From: Escarpia spicata | Lineage: Eukaryota; Annelida; Polychaeta; Sabellida; Siboglinidae | Length of the DNA stretch: 64,000 nucleotides | Assembly (NCBI GenBank): GCA_963995525.1 | Contig: OZ023205.1 | Coordinates: 53,358,274-53,422,273 of the forward strand | Reading direction: 5' to 3' | Shown here: in pieces, positions 58,666 through 64,000 of the stretch | How positions within the stretch are numbered: the stretch's first letter is position 1 | Layout: every line of letters starts with the position of its first letter | Made by a program: the position numbers and the translations under genes | The notes under the pieces: generated by a model | Told to the model about the DNA's origin: nothing | The model's input: only the letters and a program-made list of their open reading frames with translations | Databases searched by the model: none

Positions 58666-60607
58666 TTAAGGTATCACAGGTTCTTTCAAATAGTTCCGCT
58701 TAATCACTTTGCCGTCGACGCATTTCTCGTTGAGCTTCGTGTAGTACAAGTCGGTGCCGCAGCAGGCAGCACTGGGCAGGCGAACATAGACAGTCCCATT
58801 GCAGCAGATGGCTGCCATTATAGAATACTCTTTACCTCCGCAAGCTGCAAAGTAGAAAACGATGGAAAATAATAAAACGAGAAAGCCGTAACTGGAATAT
58901 TAGCGTCATACGGCAGGTTAGATAGAAACCATCCAAAGCGAGAGTAGAAAACGTATTTCCCAACCGCAATACTGCATGCGAGTGTGTAATATTTGGAACA
59001 ACGCAGACGATCGGAATAAATGGTTAGTGTAATTCTCACTATTGATTAGAGTTAAGGTTATTAGTATGGGTAATGTGAAAATAGGTAGGGTTAGTTAGGA
59101 TTAGCGTTAGGCTTCCAATGATTACGCAATCAATCGCCCTCTAATTCGACCCTCATGTACGATTCGCGATTTCTACGTTAATTAAATCCCAGAAACACGG
59201 CACATACAGAAGGACAAAACGTGTTTTTGAGCGATGTAATTGGCGGAGAATGGAACATGAACGAGGTCGTATTCATGGTAGGTTCAAAGAGTAAGATTGA
59301 TTGTTGGTTGACTTTGTGTTATATGCTCCGTGCCTTATGCACATGTAGATGTTCTACATTAAATAAAATTCATAACACATATCATGAACTTATTAATACT
59401 ACCCGTATAATACTCACTCGACGTTTTAAAGAGCCAGGCATGAGAATAAGCACACAGTACAACCAACAGAATGATCCATTCAGCTGCTCGTCGGACCCTG
59501 AAACACGTGAGCCCAAATAACCCTCCACTCAACCTTGTGTATACCGTCTAACCCTAACACATACGTTCTCAATGTCTCCAAATTATAAATTTCCTGTTTT
59601 TTATTAACATGCGAAAGATAACTGCACTTCTTGGTGGCATCGTCTCGAGCCATGATTTGCAGTACTACTCTACTGCGGCAACTCTTAAAGTAGAGCAAAA
59701 TGGAAGGTTGGCGAGATGGTACACACAATTGTTAGGTTGTTTGTATCATAATAAATCGATAAAGAGGCCGTACCTATTGAGTGGAATATATTAATACACA
59801 TGGCTGCTATAATAAATATCATAATTGAAATAACTGTTGTATAATATATTGACGATCGTCAAATTAGTTGAATGAATCAATGTACTATTGGCTGTGATTT
59901 GGAAGCATTTTTGGATTGCTAAAAGTATCACAAAACATATTGGCATGGGTGGGTGATTGTTTGAAACAATATGAGACACTACGCGTTTTAGCTGGATTTT
60001 ACGAACTGATGAGATCACAACGAAAACGTAAGAGACAATCCTTATGACTGTCTGCATTTTGAACAAAGCGTGATTGCATTGATGCACGACACCAACAACA
60101 GAATCTATTTTTTATGACACGGATAACATTGACACTGGGTTGTTGACATATGGCTTACTGGCCGACACCATAGCCAATAATTTGTTTACAACAACTTAAA
60201 TACCATCACATCCCATTTTAAGTTGTTATGATTACTGTAGTAAACGATGAGATGTTTCAGCACGGTTTGTTGAATAAACAACGTTGTTGTGGTTTATGGT
60301 GAACGTGAAATTGAAAGATGTTTTGACAAATATTAAAATGCTCTGTATGGTTACATAATCACCTGGTGTGAGTTATTATCTTCCACCCAGTTATGTACAT
60401 CTGCTTAACTGCTGTTAATATTATTATTATATCATTGATTTGCGTTAACGCGAGTATACAGCGTATCTTTCGATGCGTAAAAAGTACGTACATTAGAAAG
60501 TAACTCTGCCTCACACAAAAAACTTGTTCTCGAGGTAATGTCCACCTTACTTCTGACGAAATAAGCCAAGACGCTGGAACTTACATATATCCAAAGAATA
60601 CTTACAT
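58666..60607 (-). CDS. Gene B: secreted six-cysteine galaxin-like protein, 86 aa, start codon split by intron 1
   Basis: Coding exons on the minus strand are 60607-60606 (AT), 59497-59418 (80 nt) and 58844-58666 (179 nt, TAA stop). Donors are AACAT|GTAAGT and TCGA|GTGAGT; acceptors are TTTCAG|GGTCC and TTGCAG|CTTGC. The joined frame gives M then VRRAAEWIILLVVLCAYSHA (signal peptide), then a mature module with CGGKEYS (29-35), CCNG (41-44), CCGT (55-58), YYTKL and Cys69, ending in VIP. Cysteine spacing is identical to gene A, and the same phases are used. Introns are compact (573 and 1108 bp), so this looks like the less disturbed copy. By the galaxin-like motif it probably acts extracellularly, perhaps in matrix or epithelial secretion; this is inference. 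Conserved exon lengths, splice sites and amino-acid sequence between A and B argue for real selected genes. Confidence 0.78.
59748..60270 (+). repeat. ~500-bp repeat in intron 1 of gene B
   Basis: AATAAATCGATA ... CACATGGCTGCT ... GTACTATTGGCTGTGATTTG ... TGTCTGCATTTTGAAC ... GATGAGAT recurs in the same orientation at 62440-62920 with moderate divergence. Gene A's intron 1 lacks it. It has no inverted ends and no coding capacity. It is either a dispersed element or part of a third, broken copy of the gene unit. Confidence 0.7.
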
Positions 60608-60770
60608 GTTGTACACTTGCTAGTGTTAAACAGAGGCAATGTTCATGTGACGGTTTCGTTGCTGTAAATAGCGGCATTAACCAGGAAGGCTCTTGAAATT
60701 GTGTCAAGTGTTATTATGGAAAGTCCGTCATTATGTGTACACTAACCCTCGTCGCTACGTGCGCTGATAG
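60606..60770 (-). other. Gene B exon 1: 5' UTR with upstream ORF and AT of the start codon
   Basis: Aligns to gene A exon 1 through TTTCAAGAGCCTTCCTGGTT and the AACAT|GT donor. It has a 6-codon upstream ORF (60646-60626, ATG to TAA) at the same relative place as in gene A, ending about 18 bases before the main start. The spliced start context is ACAACATGG. No clear TATA box was seen. Confidence 0.5.
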
Positions 60771-61305
60771 ATTCATACATCACACTACTTGACTTAAAAA
60801 CGTATACCCGTGGCAAGTAACACGTTCAAGAGAGGGATTTGGGCCATGTTCCGTTTCATTCAGATTATAATTAATAATAATAGTCATTTTATAGCAAAAT
60901 ACCACACTTGTACATATACCAAGTTAGCGATGTCCATCTTATTGTGTTCGAAGCATGTTGTTATAGATGTAACATAAATACCATAGGCCCTTCACAGAAG
61001 TGTGGCCTCTCCATTACAACGGTATCTATATATTAACTGGCTTACATCTACCTGGAGTACAACAAACCAAGGGCTGCGATTATCTTTATTGCAGTACTTT
61101 TAACCTAAACTCTGCTGCCACAAGACATGGCATTGCAGGTAACAGATAATAACGTCAGCATAACCACAGTGTCATCAGATGGGGAATGATTGACAACTGA
61201 AACAAGTACAAGAACTAAATATATCTACATTTGTTTTGTTTTTTAATCTTTGTCTATTGGTAGGCCAAAGATCATTGTTCCAAAGAAGCGAGCGAATATA
61301 GAAAG

Positions 61306-61634
61306 AGGCGAATGATCCCCGGCGCCTGTGAGAGGCGAATGATCCCCGGCGCCTGTGAGAGGCGAGTGATCCCCGGCGCCTGTGAGAGGCGAGTGATCCC
61401 CGGCGCCTCTGAGAGGCGAGGGATCCCCGGCGCCTGTGAGAGGCGAATGATCCCCGGCGCCTGTGAGAGGCGAATGATCCCCGGCGCCTGTGAGAGGCGA
61501 ATGATCCCCGGCGCCTCTGAGAGGCGAATGATCCCCGGCGCCTGTGAGAGGCGAATGATCCCCGGCGCCTGTGAGAGGCGAATGATCCCCGGCGCCTGTG
61601 AGAGGCGAATGATCCCCGGCGCCCCTGAGAGGAG
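61306..61634. repeat. 27-bp minisatellite, 12 copies
   Basis: Unit GGCGAATGATCCCCGGCGCC then TGTGAGA, 27 bp, 12 copies with point variants (GAGTGATC, GAGGGATC, CCTCTGAG). It is GC-rich in an AT-rich setting, about 0.55 kb upstream of gene B exon 1. Because 27 is a multiple of three, frames on both strands stay open (RGSFASHRR; IPGACERRM). I do not regard them as proteins. Confidence 0.93.
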
Positions 61635-61639
61635 ATACA

Positions 61640-62435
61640 ATAATACAAACAATTTACAATGATTCAACGTTCGCGTATTAATATAAACTACACAAGGTCT
61701 GCAATGTGTTCTGTCTCGACCACATCACCAACCAGCAATTGTACGACAGGTTACCACGGATCTCCACTATTGCGAGGCAACGCCGATGACGTCTGCTAGG
61801 GCACGTGATAAGCTGCGATGAAATGATAAGCAAAGGAAACCCTTGGGCCCTAGCTTGACTCAGGGAAACGCCATCGAGGAAATAACGGACTCAGTGGGAC
61901 TTGAACAAAATAAATGGACGAGAGGATGCGAAGTAAGATTACTGAACAATGTATATTACATATCATAAACTATCTATTTTACCAAATGAGGTATAAAACT
62001 GGCAACTTTGTGTGTTGTTATGTAAATTTCCTAAATGGTGAAACGGTATTTAAATATTTCATGCCAGATGAATGAAACTAAATATGAGAACGGTGAATAC
62101 CAACAATTACTCAAGCGCGCATACACGAACGCAACGCATGCATGCGTGCGGCCACGCAAACGCGCACACGCACACACACGGAGTTTCTTCGTATAGGACA
62201 ATTGATGACGCATTAACAATTCTCTACCATCGCATTAACCAGATGTCACCTGTAAGTGGACGAGCCAGTACCTGGTCAACGTGTTGCGAGTTTACAATTT
62301 ACATACATGGATAAGTAATTTTAATTACTTTGTGACAGTTGGCTGTCTTGGGCGTCGTCGCATAAGTTCTACTAAACATGTAGTAGTACGTTCGGATGGG
62401 CGGTGGGTTGGTTGTAACCACGAATCACGATGAAA
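61640..62435. other. Non-coding stretch, nothing recognised
   Basis: Short CGCACACG-type run at 62158-62180 only. The place where a third gene copy should have its exon 2 (about 62.1-62.2 kb) shows no similarity to exon 2 of A or B. Confidence 0.45.
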
Positions 62436-62439
62436 TAGA

Positions 62440-62920
62440 ATAAATCGATACAGTGGCGGTACCTATTAAGTGGAATGTGTATTGGTGCACATGGCTGCTG
62501 TAGTAAATATCAAAATGTTGTGTAATATAATGACGATCATCAAATCACTTGAATCAATGTACTATTGGCTGTGATTTGGAAGCATTTTTGGATTGCAAAA
62601 AGTATCACAAAACACTTTGGCATGGGTGGATGGTTGCTTGAAACGATATGTAACTTTACGAACTGATGAGGTGACAACGAAGGCGTAAAAGATAATCCTT
62701 ACGGCTGTCTGCATTTTTAACAAAGCGTGATTGCATTGACGCATGACACAAAAGATAGAATATAGTTATGATGACACGGATAACATCGGCACTGGGTTGT
62801 TGACATATGGGTTACTGACGCATCACCGACAACATGGCCAATAATTTTTCTACAGCAACTCAATTACCATCACATCCCATTTTAGGTAATTATTATTGCC
62901 ATAGTAAATGATGAGATATG
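62440..62920 (+). repeat. Second copy of the gene-B intron repeat
   Basis: Aligns over its length with 59748-60270, including GATTTGGAAGCATTTTTGGA, ACAAAGCGTGATTGCATTGA and the closing GATGAGAT. The similarity stops just before a GA-rich simple repeat. Confidence 0.7.
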
Positions 62921-62946
62921 CATTGGAGTCTGATCTCATATCAACA

Positions 62947-63042
62947 GAGAGAGAGTGAGACAGGGAGAGGGAGAGGGAGAGGGAGAGGGGGAGGGAGAGC
63001 GAGAGCGAGAGCGAGAGCGAGAGCGAGAGCGAGAGCGAGCGA
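62947..63042. repeat. (GAGAGG)n(GAGAGC)n tract
   Basis: About 95 bases of purine-rich hexamers. Arg-Gly and Leu-Pro frames across it are artefacts. Confidence 0.92.
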
Positions 63043-63112
63043 GCGTGGTAGTACAGTGTTTAGCACATCCGTCTGGCATGCCGGCGCTCTGAGTTCACGC
63101 AGGTATGATATA
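63042..63112 (+). mobile_element. tRNA-like SINE head fragment
   Basis: GTGGTAGTACAGTGTTTAGC followed by ACATCCGTCTGGCATGCC and GAGTTCACGCAGG has box A and a degraded box B in tRNA order. There is no anticodon arm that folds convincingly, and it is wedged between a simple repeat and a LINE. It is therefore a SINE fragment and not a tRNA gene. Confidence 0.4.
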
Positions 63113-63161
63113 TTTGGTATAAAAACCTGGCTTTCAACATTGGGGACTGTGAAACCGTTGT

Positions 63162-64000
63162 GACTCTGGTAAGTTTTTAGTTTTAGTTCAAGATACATTC
63201 CTTTCTCAACATGTGCTAGAACCAACCAGGGGTGAGAATGTGTTAGACATAGTTTTGTCCTCACAGAATGAATTAGTTGACAATGTCAAGATATGTGAGC
63301 CACTGGGGAGTAGCGATCACAACCAGATACATTTTACCATCAAAGTAAAATCAGAAAGGAATAGCAAAAAACAGTATAGGAGAAATTTCCACAAAGGAAG
63401 GTATAAGGACATGAGGAAATATTTAGCAAAGATAGACTGGAATAAGACACTGAAAAATAAGACGGCAACAGAATGCTGGAATATATTAAAGAGTGAAATT
63501 AAGTGCATAATCGATAAATTTGTACCCTTCAAAAAACAAGGAAAACGGTCCAAAAAGAAACACTTATCGAAAGAAGCCATTAGAAAAATTAAGTATAAAC
63601 AAATGCTGTGGAAGTCATATAGATGTACTGGAAATGATGAAGACTACAACAATTATAAAGAAGCACTTAACCAAGCTACAGCTGAAATTAGAAATTCAAA
63701 GAGAAGCTATGAACAACAATTAGCTAGTAATATAAAACATGACAGCAAGAGTTTTTATGCGTATGTTCGAAGCAAACAGAAAGTTCAAGATAAGGTCGGT
63801 CCTCTAGAAGATAGTGCTGGAAATATGATATCAGAGGGATTCATAATGGCAGAAGACCTGAATGAGTACTTTAGTTCAGTGTTTACCAGGGAAGATATTA
63901 GTTCACTGCCAATACCAGAGGCTAAGTTCAAGGGGGCAGATTCAGACTATTTAGGACAATTAATTGTAACCCCGGAAATGGTAGCTAAGAAAATAAGGGC
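63162..64000 (+). CDS. Partial ORF2 (endonuclease C-terminus and pre-RT linker), open at window end
   Basis: The frame runs from just after a TGA at 63150-63152 through position 64000, about 280 codons without interruption. The SDHNQ block is the last catalytic motif of the endonuclease (residues ~42-46 from 63186). The lysine-rich region and the EYFSSVF block precede RT motif 0. It lacks its own start codon because the element is truncated. Whether the RT downstream is intact lies outside the window. Confidence 0.75.
63171..64000 (+). mobile_element. CR1-like LINE, 5'-truncated, continues past the window
   Basis: From about 63171 the plus strand is open to the last base with no stop. It reads FLVLVQDTFLSQHVLEPTRG, LDIVLSSQNELVDNVKICEP, LGSSDHNQIHFTIKVKSE, KFVPFKKQGKRSKKKHLSKE, KHDSKSFYAYVRSKQK, LEDSAGNMISEGFIMAEDLN, EYFSSVFTRED and TPEMVAKKIR. 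This is the endonuclease end and the linker into the RT of the same family as the copy at 50-3230 on the other strand. The 5' truncation lies just upstream, next to a SINE fragment. The open frame and low divergence suggest a young insertion. Confidence 0.85.

Noticed and set aside
61175..61667. Regular 9-residue repeat proteins on both strands (RGSFASHRR; IPGACERRM)
   Set aside because: The 27-bp minisatellite unit is a multiple of three and lacks stops, so all such frames stay open; no signal peptide or flanking exon supports a gene.
62100..62250. Exon 2 of a hypothetical third galaxin-like gene
   Set aside because: No signal-peptide exon similarity at the expected distance from the 62.4 kb repeat.

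Overview
This is a stretch of nuclear DNA from an animal, most likely a marine invertebrate. The reasons are GT-AG introns, very low coding density, abundant microsatellites and minisatellites, tRNA-derived SINEs, and several LINE clades (CR1-like with an SGNH ORF1, RTE-like, L2-like) plus a Penelope-like GIY-YIG relic. I cannot fix the phylum. There are no bacterial operons, no convincing structural RNA genes and no CRISPR array. A 200-base assembly gap lies at 23032-23231.

Layout. 0-3 kb: a nearly full-length but broken CR1-like LINE on the minus strand. 4.3-9.8 kb: a large foldback structure. Its arms are built from ~190-200 bp tandem units, its ~1.1 kb spacer holds a decayed reading frame, and a truncated LINE with an 8-bp target-site duplication sits in its right arm. 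11.0-11.1 kb: a LINE C-terminal scrap. 12.9-16.9 kb: a SINE, then a 15-copy 67-bp minisatellite that continues directly from the 3' end of an RTE-like LINE. 17-36 kb: mostly non-coding, with simple repeats, SINE copies, a LINE fragment and a CR1 5'-end-only fragment. 36.8-61 kb: an ancient tandem duplication carrying two paralogous host genes. 61-64 kb: a 12-copy 27-bp minisatellite, a second copy of an intronic repeat, and a CR1-like LINE on the plus strand running off the end of the window.

The only host genes I can assemble are the two paralogues on the minus strand, A (38751-45478) and B (58666-60607). Each has three exons and encodes an 86-residue secreted protein with a signal peptide and one six-cysteine, galaxin-like CGG...CCNG...CCG...C module. 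In both, the start codon itself is split by intron 1 (AT|G). Exon 2 is 80 nt and exon 3 is 179 nt in both genes, and both have a short upstream ORF in the leader. Downstream of each gene lies a conserved CRE-containing promoter-like block on the plus strand. The duplicated units have since been invaded differently. Unit A received a CAGGGGCGG-type MITE and a 3.2 kb element flanked by TTAA with a nested 184-bp MITE. Unit B received an L2-like LINE, a 5.7 kb element with CCCAGCGGGCA inverted termini and ACGTCG-rich satellite arms, a Penelope-like element with inverted ends, and possibly a Gypsy-like LTR.

Translations, alignments and repeat periods were read by eye from the sequence. Family names are from recognised motifs only; no database search was done.
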